From NCBI GenBank assembly GCA_025362255.1, contig JANYGY010000223.1, forward strand, positions 1 through 10,531: a stretch of DNA of 10,531 nt, read 5' to 3'. Numbering within the stretch: the stretch's first letter is position 1; each line of letters opens with the position of its first letter. The DNA comes from Planctomycetales bacterium. GTDB lineage: Bacteria; Planctomycetota; UBA11346. The notes beneath the pieces are model-generated. The model was not told the DNA's origin. It did not search any database and saw only the letters and a program-made list of their open reading frames with translations. Positions 1 through 7,023 of this stretch are shown one piece after another. A program made the position numbers and the translations under genes.

Positions 1-299
1 CGTTGCTCCATGACGTCGCGACCTTGTCGGATCATGCGACGTTCATGGCCGGCAAGATCAGCTTCCTGCTCGATGCCACGCTCGGCTTGATCAACATCGA
101 ACAGAATCGGATCATCAAGATTTTTTCGATCGCGGCGGTGATCTTCCTGCCGCCGACCTTGGTCGCGAGCATCTACGGGATGAATTTCAAGGACATGCCC
201 GAGCTGGAATGGCGCTTCGGATATCCGATGGCGATGTTGATCATGATCGGTTCGGTGGTGACGACGGTGTGGGTCTTCCGCCGGCGCCGGTGGTTGTAG
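1..299 (+). CDS. corA: Magnesium/cobalt transport protein CorA, C-terminal part (5' end lies outside the window)
   Basis: CorA forms a pentameric inner-membrane channel for Mg2+ (and Co2+/Ni2+). About 98 C-terminal residues are visible. They show the end of the long stalk helix (a DATLGLINIEQN stretch), the first transmembrane helix (IKIFSIAAVIFLPPTLVAS) ending in the family's signature YGMNF, the acidic/aromatic periplasmic loop with MPEL, and a second transmembrane helix ending in a basic RRRRWL tail that would lie in the cytoplasm. The frame is open to the left edge, so the gene is truncated only by the window; a TTG near base 3 is an internal Leu codon and not a likely start. The stop is TAG at 297-299. 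The next gene starts 40 bp downstream on the same strand, with no convincing terminator between. Identification rests on the GMN motif and its flanks and is very secure for the family. Confidence 0.96.
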   Translation, partial: LLHDVATLSDHATFMAGKISFLLDATLGLINIEQNRIIKIFSIAAVIFLPPTLVASIYGMNFKDMPELEWRFGYPMAMLIMIGSVVTTVWVFRRRRWL

Positions 300-339
300 T
301 CCCTCCTCCGCCGCGCGATTTTTTTTCGGAGCCCTCACC

Positions 340-1335
340 ATGCGCCTGCTTGTCCTGTTCGGCTTGATCATCCTGTGTCTTTCTGGCACGTCGGCGGCCG
401 AGTCAGGACCAAGCACTGCAAAATCCGTCGCGCACACCTGGGGCGGCAAAGCCCGGCATTTGGTGGTCGCGGTGATCGATGGTCCTCGGTGGAGCGAAAC
501 CTGGGGTGCATCCGGCCAGCCGGACATCCCGCATCAGGCGCGTGAACTCGCTCCGCTTGGCTCACGCTACGACCATTTCCGCAACACCGGGTGGACCTAC
601 ACCAACTGCGGCCACACCGCGATCACTACGGGTTTCTACGAACAGATTGAAAACGCTGGCAACCAGCTGCCCGCTCGGCCTTCGGTCTTTCAGTTTTTCC
701 GGCAAGCCACGGGCCTGCCGGCCGAGTCCACCTGGGTCATCACGTCCAAGGATAAATTGCTCATCCTCGGCAATACGTCCGATCCGACGTGGAAGGATCG
801 CCTGCAGCCTTCCCTTGATTGCGGAGTGCCGGCACGCGGCCCGTTCGGCGGCTATCGTGACGATCGTCTGACCGTGGCTGCTGCCAAGGCGGTGCTCACG
901 GCCCATCATCCGGCGCTGCTGCTGATCAATTTCAAAGAGCCGGATGCCGCCGGCCATGCCAAGAATTGGCCGGGTTATCTCCAAGGCATCCGCGATACCG
1001 ACGGCTATGTCGCCGAGTTGTGGCAGCACATCCAAGCCGATCCGGAATTGAAGGACCGCACGGATCTGTTCATCACCAATGACCATGGCCGCCATCTCGA
1101 CGGTCACGGCGATGGCTACATCTCCCATGGTGACGATTGCGAGGGATGCCGTCAGATTTCACTGCTGGCCGTGGGCCCGGACATCGCGGTCGGTCAGGTG
1201 TTTCAAGATGTTCGCACCCAGGTCGATCTGGGAGTGACCATCGCGCATCTCGCCGGCGTGACCTTGCCTGGCTCGCCCGGTCATCTGCTGACCGAAATGC
1301 TCGTGACGGTGCCTTCCGAAACTGAGAAGAAATAA
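340..1335 (+). CDS. Secreted alkaline-phosphatase-superfamily hydrolase (type I phosphodiesterase/phosphatase-like)
   Basis: 331 residues. The N-terminus (MRLLVLFGLIILCLSGTSAA) is a typical signal peptide, probably cleaved near residue 20, so the enzyme should act in the periplasm or outside. The metal-site motifs of the alkaline phosphatase/sulfatase/NPP superfamily appear in order: VIDG with Asp47; TNCGHTAITTG, where Thr88 aligns with the nucleophile of PafA/NPP enzymes; EPDAAGH with Asp202 and His206; NDHG with Asp248 and His249; and His263 in YISHGDD. These would build a two-zinc site cleaving a phosphate mono- or diester; the substrate cannot be told. At 331 residues it is short for the superfamily, with little beyond the core. 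A Cys pair (DCEGC, 267 and 270) sits right after the last His ligand. A GGAG ribosome site at 328-331, 8 bp before the ATG, supports this start. It is 7 bp upstream of murD, suggesting co-transcription. Sulfatase activity is less likely: no C-x-P-x-R motif is present. Confidence 0.85.
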   Translation: MRLLVLFGLIILCLSGTSAAESGPSTAKSVAHTWGGKARHLVVAVIDGPRWSETWGASGQPDIPHQARELAPLGSRYDHFRNTGWTYTNCGHTAITTGFYEQIENAGNQLPARPSVFQFFRQATGLPAESTWVITSKDKLLILGNTSDPTWKDRLQPSLDCGVPARGPFGGYRDDRLTVAAAKAVLTAHHPALLLINFKEPDAAGHAKNWPGYLQGIRDTDGYVAELWQHIQADPELKDRTDLFITNDHGRHLDGHGDGYISHGDDCEGCRQISLLAVGPDIAVGQVFQDVRTQVDLGVTIAHLAGVTLPGSPGHLLTEMLVTVPSETEKK

Positions 1336-1342
1336 CCCCGCG

Positions 1343-2626
1343 ATGATTCCCTTGGCTGGTCGGCGCATTCTCGTCTGGGGTTTTGGCCGGCATGGTGGAG
1401 GTCAGGCAGCCGCGCGGTTTTGCGCCGCTCAGGGCGCGCACGTGACGGTGCTCGATCTGAAACCGCCGGCGGCTTTCGGGGCCGCAGGAAGCGCAGCGTT
1501 AGCGGCAGGGTGGCAATGGCAGGTCGGTGATGCGACCCATCCCGCATTCATGGCGGCAGACCTGATTGTGGCCTCTCCGGCGATCCCGCCGCGCGCGTGG
1601 CCCGCGGCGCATCCGCCGCGCTCGTCGCCTGAGGCTCTTTTTTTCGCCGCCCATCGCGGGCACAGAATAGCGGTGACCGGGACCAAAGGCAAAAGCACTA
1701 CCGCCCACATCCTGGCCACCCTGCTGGGCTGGCAGGTCGGCGGCAACAGTTACGAGCCGCTGCTCGACCTGCTGCAGAGTCACGGGCCGGACATGCCGGT
1801 GGTGTGCGAGTTATCGAGTTTTCAAATGTGGTATCTGATGGATTCAAAACCCGATTTCGCCGGCGCCGTGCTGACCAGCTTGGCCGTCGATCATCTCGAT
1901 TGGCATCCAGATCTGGCCGACTATCGCCGGTGCAAACTCACCTTGCTGGATTGGGCGGAAGCGGTCGCCGTGGCGCCCGAGGTGCGCGCGCAGACGTCGA
2001 GCGCTCTGCCCCATTTGGCTGAAGTGTCGTTCACTGACGGATTATTTTCTGACCAGCAGGGGACTTTGGCCACCCGCGGGGATCTGCCGCTCATCGGCGA
2101 GCACAACGCGCGCAATGCCGCCCTGGCCTTGACCATGGCGCGGCATCTTGGCCTTGCCCGTGAAGCCGCTGCAGCCGGCTTGCGACGGGTGCGGGGCTTG
2201 CCGCATCGGCTCGAATTCGTCACCGGGGGCGACGATCACCGCTACTGCAATGACTCGATCGCGACCACGCCTGAGTCGGCGATGGCGGCCTTGCGTGCAA
2301 TCGAGGGACCTTTGGCAGTCATTCTCGGCGGCTCGGACAAGGGGGCTGATTTTGCCGAACTTGCGGCAGCGGTGGCGGGGCGCGGGGCCCAGGCGGTTCT
2401 CATCGGCACGACCGCCGATCGGCTCGCCGCGTGCTTGACGGCAGCCGGCTGCGTCCCACTGCGGGCCGGTGATCTGGCGACTGCGGTAAGCTTGGCGCGT
2501 CGTTTTGTCCCGGCAGGGGGGACGGTCCTACTCAGCCCAGCCTGCGCCTCATTCGATCAATTTCAGGGATTTGAGGACCGCGGCGACCGTTTCCGCCATC
2601 TGGCAGCTGAAACCGCGTCCGTGTAA
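1343..2626 (+). CDS. murD: UDP-N-acetylmuramoyl-L-alanine--glutamate ligase (MurD family)
   Basis: 427 residues, close to the usual 430-450. MurD adds glutamate to UDP-MurNAc-L-Ala in the cytoplasm with ATP, the second amino-acid step of peptidoglycan precursor synthesis. Visible in order: an N-terminal Rossmann-like UDP-binding domain (VWGFGRHG, 11-18); the ATP P-loop GTKGKSTT (113-120); ELSSFQ (156-161); HLDWH (184-188); Lys198, at the place of the carbamylated lysine; GEHNARNAALA (252-262); LPHRLEF (286-292); NDSIATTPES (303-312); LGGSDKGADF (328-337); and the C-terminal SPACASFDQF (398-407), which contacts glutamate. Two departures from the textbook form: the usual NDSKATN has Ile306 instead of Lys, and the usual GGNIG after the P-loop domain reads GGNSYEP. 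The ATG lies 7 bp after the previous stop; GAGAAG at 1323-1328 is a distant, weak ribosome site, which fits translational coupling. No other mur, fts or mra gene is adjacent, so it is not in an ordinary dcw cluster. Confidence 0.93.
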   Translation: MIPLAGRRILVWGFGRHGGGQAAARFCAAQGAHVTVLDLKPPAAFGAAGSAALAAGWQWQVGDATHPAFMAADLIVASPAIPPRAWPAAHPPRSSPEALFFAAHRGHRIAVTGTKGKSTTAHILATLLGWQVGGNSYEPLLDLLQSHGPDMPVVCELSSFQMWYLMDSKPDFAGAVLTSLAVDHLDWHPDLADYRRCKLTLLDWAEAVAVAPEVRAQTSSALPHLAEVSFTDGLFSDQQGTLATRGDLPLIGEHNARNAALALTMARHLGLAREAAAAGLRRVRGLPHRLEFVTGGDDHRYCNDSIATTPESAMAALRAIEGPLAVILGGSDKGADFAELAAAVAGRGAQAVLIGTTADRLAACLTAAGCVPLRAGDLATAVSLARRFVPAGGTVLLSPACASFDQFQGFEDRGDRFRHLAAETASV

Positions 2627-2632
2627 ACCGCT

Positions 2633-2654
2633 ATCCCGGCCGGGTCTGCGGGAT
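2633..2654. other. Small inverted repeat between murD and the large membrane-protein gene
   Basis: Arms ATCCCG (2633-2638) and CGGGAT (2649-2654) are perfect complements around a 10-base loop, and the palindrome CCCGGCCGGG (2635-2644) overlaps the left arm. It lies 6 bp after the murD stop in a 75-bp gap. There is no T-run after it, so it is at best a weak or factor-assisted terminator, or an RNA-stability hairpin. Confidence 0.3.
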
Positions 2655-2701
2655 GCTTGAGGCGACGTTGGCGCGACCTAGTTTAGAACATCGGAGTCCC
2701 C

Positions 2702-5700
2702 ATGGCGCTGCTCGATTCGATGCTCGCGGAAAATTTTCATGCTGCCTATCGCCAAAAACGATCAGGAGTGCTGACGGCTGAGGGTGCGGCCCTGACCATG
2801 CGCTTCTGCTTTCAGGACGGCAGCCCGATCGCGATCGACCTGGGCGACGACAAAGAGCGCCTGCTGGCCACCACCCTGCGCGATTACAACCGCTTGACCG
2901 ATGAGCAGTTGGCCGAAGTGCTGAATTCGTGGGAGGCGGGCCAGGGAGCGGTTGCCGATCTGGTGGTTGGTCGCTCGTACGCCACTGAGGAAGAAGTCGG
3001 GCGCAGCACCCAGGCGATGGTCGAGGACAGCCTGTGCCGGTTCTTCTCGAGCAAGATAAGTCAAGTCTCGCTGGACGATCAGAAAACCATCGACGGGTTT
3101 GATTTCGATCGCCGGGCTTTCCGTCTAAAGATCGATGCCGAAGTGTTGTTGCGCACCATCGACACCCGGGTGGCGGAAATCCGCACGACCCAGCAGGAAT
3201 TCGGTAATTTCAACGCAGTTTATGTATTCAACGAGGAGTCACCCGGCTCGGGCGCGTTGACCGAAGTTGAGAAACGGATCCTCGATTTTGTCGACGGTCG
3301 GGTCTCGGTGCGCGAGGTCGCGATCTCGTTCCGCGACAACGATGTGAACACCGCGCGCACCCTCGCCTTGCTGGCTGAAAAGAAGATCATCCGCCGCGTC
3401 GGCACGGAATCGGTGCCCAGCATCAGCGGCGGGACCACCGGGGTCCGCACTCCGACCAAAGCCGGATCAGGTAATGTGTCGGCCGCACGGGCGGCGGTCG
3501 CGGCGGCGGCGATGCGCCAAGCCACGCCGACGATGCGCAATTTCACCCCGTATCGGCAGACCACCGAAGAGCCACGCAGCCGGTTCATGACCGTGGTCCT
3601 GGCCTTGGTGCTGATCGTCCTCGGCATTCTCGGCGTGCTGATGTACCAATATAACGCCAGGCAACGCGAATTCGCGGCCGCCAGCCAGCGGCTCGAGGAC
3701 GCGATCATCAAAACCGAATGGGCCGATGCGCGCCAGCAACTCGACGAGGCGCGGATCAAGGCGGGCAAGGATCTCAGCGAGCAGCAACGCGTCGACGGTC
3801 TTGAAATGCGCCTAAAAACCGCGATCGACAATGAATTGGCTGCGGTTGAGAAGCTATCGTCCGAGGGCGACCACCAGGGCGCCGGTGCTCGTCTGTCGCG
3901 CCTGCCGGTCGATGATAAGGTCAACGCCGTGCGCGCGCGTATCGCGAGCAACGAAGCTGCCTCGCGCCGGCGGGCTCAGGATCTGGCGGATCGGGTCACC
4001 GAACCGTTGGACAAGGATGACGCCAAGACGGCTTTGGCGGTGATCACCGCCGCGGGCCTGATCGCCAGTGAACAGGCGCCCGCCATCGAGGCCGTCGACC
4101 GCTGGCGCATCGCGCAACTCGAATTGGCCAACGCTTCGACCGCGCGGTATGGCAAACGGTTGGCCGCCCTGGCCCTGGTGCGCAATTCCCAGCCTCCGCA
4201 ACGCATGATCGGTCAGTTCCCGGTCGTCGAGTCGGACCTCAAACGGCAAGAGGTCCGATTGCGTGAGCAGCTGAATTCGGTGAAGGCCGTGCTCGACAAA
4301 GGCTCGCTCGATGCAGCGGCTGCCGATATCGAGCGCTTCGGTCTTCAGGTGCAGGTCGAAGGTTCGCCGTTGGCCGCCGACCTGACCACCATGCAAGAGC
4401 GCATTGCCCTCATCCGGCAGACGATTGCTGGCCTGTTCAAGACGGTTGCCGAGTCGCTGACGGCGCTCGACAAACCCGAGAAGCTCGCCCATGCCAGCGA
4501 GCAGGCCAAGCTCTTGAGTGCTTCGACCTTGAGCGGAGTGGCGGCGAAGGCTGATGTGTGCGTCATGACGTTGACGGCGGTGGCCAAGATTCCCGGCGAT
4601 CAGGCACCTGATGCGCAGGCGACCGCATTGTTGCAGCTGCTCGATCTGCCGAATCTCGGCCCACAGCTCAGTGAAGCGATCAAAGCCCGTGGCGACAAGC
4701 TGCGCGGCCTCGAAGCCGTGGCCGCAACCACGCTCGACAACGCCCGGGTGCTCGGCCGTGACAATAAATTGGATGACGCCGTCGCGTTGCTCGATGGCCT
4801 GCTCTCTCGCCCGGAATTGCGCACCACCCTCGCGCGCGCCACGGCGGTGCAGGAAGTCGATGAATTCAAAGCGCGGCTGGCCCGCCGGGCCGCCTTGAAA
4901 GATCAGCTCAAAGCCGCGATCGCCAAAGGTGATGTCGCGGCAGGGACATCCCTGGCGCGCGAAATGGGCCTGAAATACCTGCCCCTGTCGATCGAAAGTC
5001 TACCTTTGGGAGCCGAGATCTGGCACGAGGGCAAACAGATCGGGGTCACCCCATACGTGCTCGACATCAGCGCCGCCGAGCGGGTCGACTACCAGCTGGA
5101 ACTGCGCGCTCCGGGCTTCGTCTCCGCGACCGCGAATGGCGCGCAGGCTGAAGCTGGCTGGCGTCTCATGGTGCGTCTTGAACGCCATCCGGCGAGCACC
5201 GTCGCCCTGGGTGGCCTGGTCACCAGCCATCCGGTGGTGCTCGGCGAGCGCATGGTCGTCGCCAGCCGCAGTGCTCTCGGAATGGTCGATGCCGCAGGCA
5301 AACCGACGTGGGTGCCGTTCGGCCAGGACGTCGTCGATAGTCCGGTCTACGCCTCCGCGATCGCGTCGGATGGCGAATTGCTGCTCGCCACCCGCGACCA
5401 GGTCGCCTTGGTGATATCCGGACTGAATGATAAGCCGGTGGTGCATCGCGTGCCCTTGGCCGGACGAACGGATTTCCCGATCGCGCTCTACCGCAGCACG
5501 CTGATCGTCGATCGTCGGGAACTGATCGTCGCCGGTCTCGATGGCGTGGTCCATGCGACCGACGAACGCGACTCGCAAAACACCTGGCAGGGACCGGGCG
5601 GAGCGGCCTTCGTCTGCGGTCCCAAGGTTCTCGGGGATGTCGTGTTGACGGTGCGCAAGGATGGCACCATCAATCGGCTGCAAGCCGACGACGGCAAGGT

Positions 5701-6124
5701 CTTGAGCGGTGAAAGTCTTGGCGTCGCAGTGGTCGCTGCTTGGACCACCGCCAAGGGAATCTCAGGCTACACCGCCAATGATCTCTTCGAATACGATGGC
5801 GAGATCATCACCCGCACCGCCTTGCCCCAGGTGGCAGCCGATGGCGCAGCCGATTGCGTGATTACGCCGACCAACCGCATCCTGTTGCGCAATGCCACCG
5901 GCGATCGCTCATGGGACGAAGTCGGGCGCTTGGAAGAAAAGCTCACCGGCACCCCGGTGGTCTGGCAGGGTCATGTGGTGTTGCCCACCGGCACCGGTCT
6001 GACCGTGTTCGGTCCGCGCGGATTCCACCTCAAATCTAAAGCCGATTTCTTGACCGCGACGGTGTTCAACGATCGCTTGGTGGTGATCACCCAAGACGGC
6101 CAGGTTCAGCAATTCGACCCCTGA
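2702..6124 (+). CDS. Large single-pass membrane protein: DUF4388-like domain, winged-helix-like segment, TM helix, helical repeats, PEGA domain and beta-propeller
   Basis: 1140 residues; no named orthologue recognised. Residues 1-110 resemble DUF4388/PATAN-type domains (MALLDSMLAENF, GVLTAEGAALTMRFCFQDG), which are linked in other bacteria to signalling and gliding proteins. Residues 180-235 (EKRILDFVDGRVSVREVA) look like the small helical, winged-helix-like module that often follows. A low-complexity linker (240-290) leads to one transmembrane helix (295-315). With no signal peptide, the N-terminus should be cytoplasmic and the rest periplasmic. Residues 320-755 are nearly all helical, with recurring motifs such as ARVLGRDNKLDDAVALLDGL and AVLDKGSLDAAAADIERF, reminiscent of TPR-like hairpins. 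Residues 761-830 (SIESLPLGAEIWHEGKQIG, then TPY) match a PEGA domain, a small surface-type beta fold. Residues 830-1140 show repeated beta-rich units (LLLATRDQVALV, ELIVAGLDGVVHAT, LVVITQDGQVQQFDP) like a PQQ/WD40-type propeller. A GGAG at 2693-2696 fixes the ATG. A structural or sensory scaffold role is inference. Confidence 0.8.
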   Translation: MALLDSMLAENFHAAYRQKRSGVLTAEGAALTMRFCFQDGSPIAIDLGDDKERLLATTLRDYNRLTDEQLAEVLNSWEAGQGAVADLVVGRSYATEEEVGRSTQAMVEDSLCRFFSSKISQVSLDDQKTIDGFDFDRRAFRLKIDAEVLLRTIDTRVAEIRTTQQEFGNFNAVYVFNEESPGSGALTEVEKRILDFVDGRVSVREVAISFRDNDVNTARTLALLAEKKIIRRVGTESVPSISGGTTGVRTPTKAGSGNVSAARAAVAAAAMRQATPTMRNFTPYRQTTEEPRSRFMTVVLALVLIVLGILGVLMYQYNARQREFAAASQRLEDAIIKTEWADARQQLDEARIKAGKDLSEQQRVDGLEMRLKTAIDNELAAVEKLSSEGDHQGAGARLSRLPVDDKVNAVRARIASNEAASRRRAQDLADRVTEPLDKDDAKTALAVITAAGLIASEQAPAIEAVDRWRIAQLELANASTARYGKRLAALALVRNSQPPQRMIGQFPVVESDLKRQEVRLREQLNSVKAVLDKGSLDAAAADIERFGLQVQVEGSPLAADLTTMQERIALIRQTIAGLFKTVAESLTALDKPEKLAHASEQAKLLSASTLSGVAAKADVCVMTLTAVAKIPGDQAPDAQATALLQLLDLPNLGPQLSEAIKARGDKLRGLEAVAATTLDNARVLGRDNKLDDAVALLDGLLSRPELRTTLARATAVQEVDEFKARLARRAALKDQLKAAIAKGDVAAGTSLAREMGLKYLPLSIESLPLGAEIWHEGKQIGVTPYVLDISAAERVDYQLELRAPGFVSATANGAQAEAGWRLMVRLERHPASTVALGGLVTSHPVVLGERMVVASRSALGMVDAAGKPTWVPFGQDVVDSPVYASAIASDGELLLATRDQVALVISGLNDKPVVHRVPLAGRTDFPIALYRSTLIVDRRELIVAGLDGVVHATDERDSQNTWQGPGGAAFVCGPKVLGDVVLTVRKDGTINRLQADDGKVLSGESLGVAVVAAWTTAKGISGYTANDLFEYDGEIITRTALPQVAADGAADCVITPTNRILLRNATGDRSWDEVGRLEEKLTGTPVVWQGHVVLPTGTGLTVFGPRGFHLKSKADFLTATVFNDRLVVITQDGQVQQFDP

Positions 6125-6163
6125 GCATCCTGAATTTCGACCACGAATAGATCATTTGCCTGA

Positions 6164-6189
6164 CGTGGCACGGGCATCTTGCCCGTGGT
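6164..6189. repeat. Short palindromic intergenic repeat, copy 1
   Basis: A 7-bp perfect stem CACGGGC (6169-6175) / GCCCGTG (6181-6187) with loop ATCTT, preceded by CGTGG, 40 bp after the stop of the 1140-residue protein. A second copy at 10506-10531 agrees at 20 of 26 positions, and one base pair of the stem has changed on both sides (C-G to T-A). Read on the minus strand it would give the peptide TGKMPVPR, a string I recall as a common false 'peptide' in annotations of repeat-rich genomes. Best viewed as a REP-like dispersed element. It could also act as a weak terminator for the upstream gene, though no T-run follows. Confidence 0.6.
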
Positions 6190-6243
6190 CGCATGAAATG
6201 GCGATCAACGGGTTCGCTACGTGAGGTATAGAGAGCCCCAACA

Positions 6244-6282
6244 TCAGGCCGGGTCGCAGCTCACTGCTGCGACCCGGCCTGA
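6244..6282 (-). terminator. Strong hairpin terminator after the minus-strand gene
   Basis: Left arm TCAGGCCGGGTCGCAGC (6244-6260) and right arm (6266-6282) are perfect reverse complements over 17 bp, with the 5-base loop TCACT. The hairpin begins 2 bases beyond the TGA of the minus-strand gene ending at 6285. The stem is exceptionally stable, but neither side has a good T-run (TGTTGGGG downstream on the minus strand, AATCATTT on the plus strand). It lies between convergent genes, so it may stop transcripts from both sides. Confidence 0.75.
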
Positions 6283-6284
6283 AA

Positions 6285-6935
6285 TCATTTCGCCGCAGGG
6301 GCAGGTTCGCTGCCAGCTGGTGCAGGAACTGGCGCAGGAGCCGGAGCTGGCGCCTGGACAGGAGCTGGAGCTGGCGCAGGAGTCGCCGGCTTCGGCTTAA
6401 CGCCTAACCCCAACACGGCATTATTGGCGTCACGTGCCGCCTGCTGGGCTTGTTGCGCCGTTGCCGCCGGCACCGGTGCCGCCACCGGTGCCGGCGGCGT
6501 CTCGGGAACCGCCGCCGGCGTGGGCGTCGGCGTAGACAGATTATTCAATGCCTGCTTGGTCTGGTCGACCGCAGTTTTGGCCGTTTCGCTCACCGTTTGA
6601 CCAACCTGCTTGGCCGCCTCGGCGGTGCCTGCGACCGCGGCGGTGGTCGTCGTGGTGACGGTTTCCGCGGCCTTGGTCGCGGCAGATTTACTTGCCGCTA
6701 AAGCGGCTTCGGCGGTGGCTTTGGCCGTTTCGGCCGCCTTGGTTGCCGCCTCGGCGGCCTGATCGGTGATCCCAGGGCCAGGGGTGGTGGTGGTCGTGGT
6801 TGGCACTGCAGGCGTGTTGGTGCTGGTCACTGGCGTTGGTTGTGGTTCAGCCGCTTTGCCGGTGAACAGCACCAGCGTAACGCCGATGGCCATGGCCAGG
6901 ACGAGCACAGCGATGATGAGAATTTTTTGCGACAT
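6285..6935 (-). CDS. Membrane-anchored Ala/Pro/Thr-rich protein with LEA-like helical repeats, function unknown
   Basis: 216 residues from the ATG at 6935; no family recognised. The N-terminus MSQK is followed by one hydrophobic helix (5-24), which would act as an uncleaved anchor with the rest outside the cytoplasm. There is no lipobox Cys. Residues 31-56 are Thr/Pro-rich. Residues 57-132 are Ala/Lys/Glu/Thr-rich and predicted helical, with AATKAAET at 63-70 and again at 85-92, exactly 22 residues (two 11-mers) apart, as in LEA or apolipoprotein-like amphipathic helices. Residues 135-216 are Pro/Ala-rich (for example APAPAPVQAPAPAPAPVPAP), likely an extended envelope-spanning arm. A longer reading with 73 extra residues is rejected: it would run into the divergent gene at 7024, and GGAG (6944-6947) lies 8 bp before this ATG. 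A perfect hairpin ends the gene. The composition alone limits functional inference; a spacer or envelope-protective role is a guess. Confidence 0.7.
   Translation of the reverse strand: MSQKILIIAVLVLAMAIGVTLVLFTGKAAEPQPTPVTSTNTPAVPTTTTTTPGPGITDQAAEAATKAAETAKATAEAALAASKSAATKAAETVTTTTTAAVAGTAEAAKQVGQTVSETAKTAVDQTKQALNNLSTPTPTPAAVPETPPAPVAAPVPAATAQQAQQAARDANNAVLGLGVKPKPATPAPAPAPVQAPAPAPAPVPAPAGSEPAPAAK
6319..6382. repeat. Degenerate tandem repeat coding the Pro-Ala tail
   Basis: GGAGCTGGCGC occurs at 6343-6353 and 6367-6377, and GGCGCAGGAG at 6331-6340 and 6373-6382, with further partial copies around them. The block lies inside the minus-strand gene and encodes the Pro-Ala stretch near its C-terminus. 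Such arrays can vary in length between strains by slippage or recombination. Confidence 0.6.
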
Positions 6936-7023
6936 GGGGTGGTCTCCGCGGTGTTGAAAGGGTACCTGGGCGTTCGACCGCGCCAGCCTTGCAGAGCCGC
7001 CGCCACGGGCAAACGTCACACGC
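6936..7023. promoter_or_regulatory. Divergent intergenic region expected to hold two promoters
   Basis: These 88 bp separate the starts of two genes reading away from each other, so each must be transcribed from here or from within the other's 5' region. I see no convincing -35/-10 pair on either strand. TTGAAA at 6954-6959 resembles a -35 box for the plus strand but has no good partner. The plus-strand gene also lacks a visible ribosome site (sequence before its ATG: AAACGTCACACGC). Confidence 0.4.
6944..6947 (-). promoter_or_regulatory. Ribosome binding site that decides the start of the 6285-6935 gene
   Basis: On the minus strand the sequence GCGGAGACCACCCC precedes ATG at 6935, placing GGAG 8 bases from the start. 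The same CGGAG core precedes the plus-strand genes at 340 and 2702. This supports the short reading of the gene over the upstream in-frame ATG codons, which would overlap the divergent aminopeptidase gene. Confidence 0.6.

Noticed and set aside
306..331. Possible terminator after corA: CTCCG and CGGAG around a T-run
   Set aside because: Only five pairs with a 16-base loop, and the T-run lies in the loop, not after the stem; the right arm is better explained as the ribosome site of the next gene.
562..1128. Open reading frame of 188 codons on the minus strand inside the phosphatase-like gene
   Set aside because: The plus-strand frame carries a complete set of catalytic motifs and a signal peptide; the antisense frame shows no domain or ribosome site.
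2657..2684. Possible promoter before the 1140-residue gene (TTGAGG, 16 bp, TAGTTT)
   Set aside because: The -10 match is only three of six; too weak to list as a feature.
5000..5683. Open reading frame of 227 codons on the minus strand inside the 1140-residue gene
   Set aside because: It lies fully antisense to a well-supported coding region, has no recognisable domain, and high GC makes long antisense frames common.
7003..7012. CCACGGGCAA, identical to one half of the palindromic repeat in reverse orientation
   Set aside because: Only ten bases with no partner arm; a chance match is plausible in GC-rich DNA, though a decayed copy cannot be excluded.
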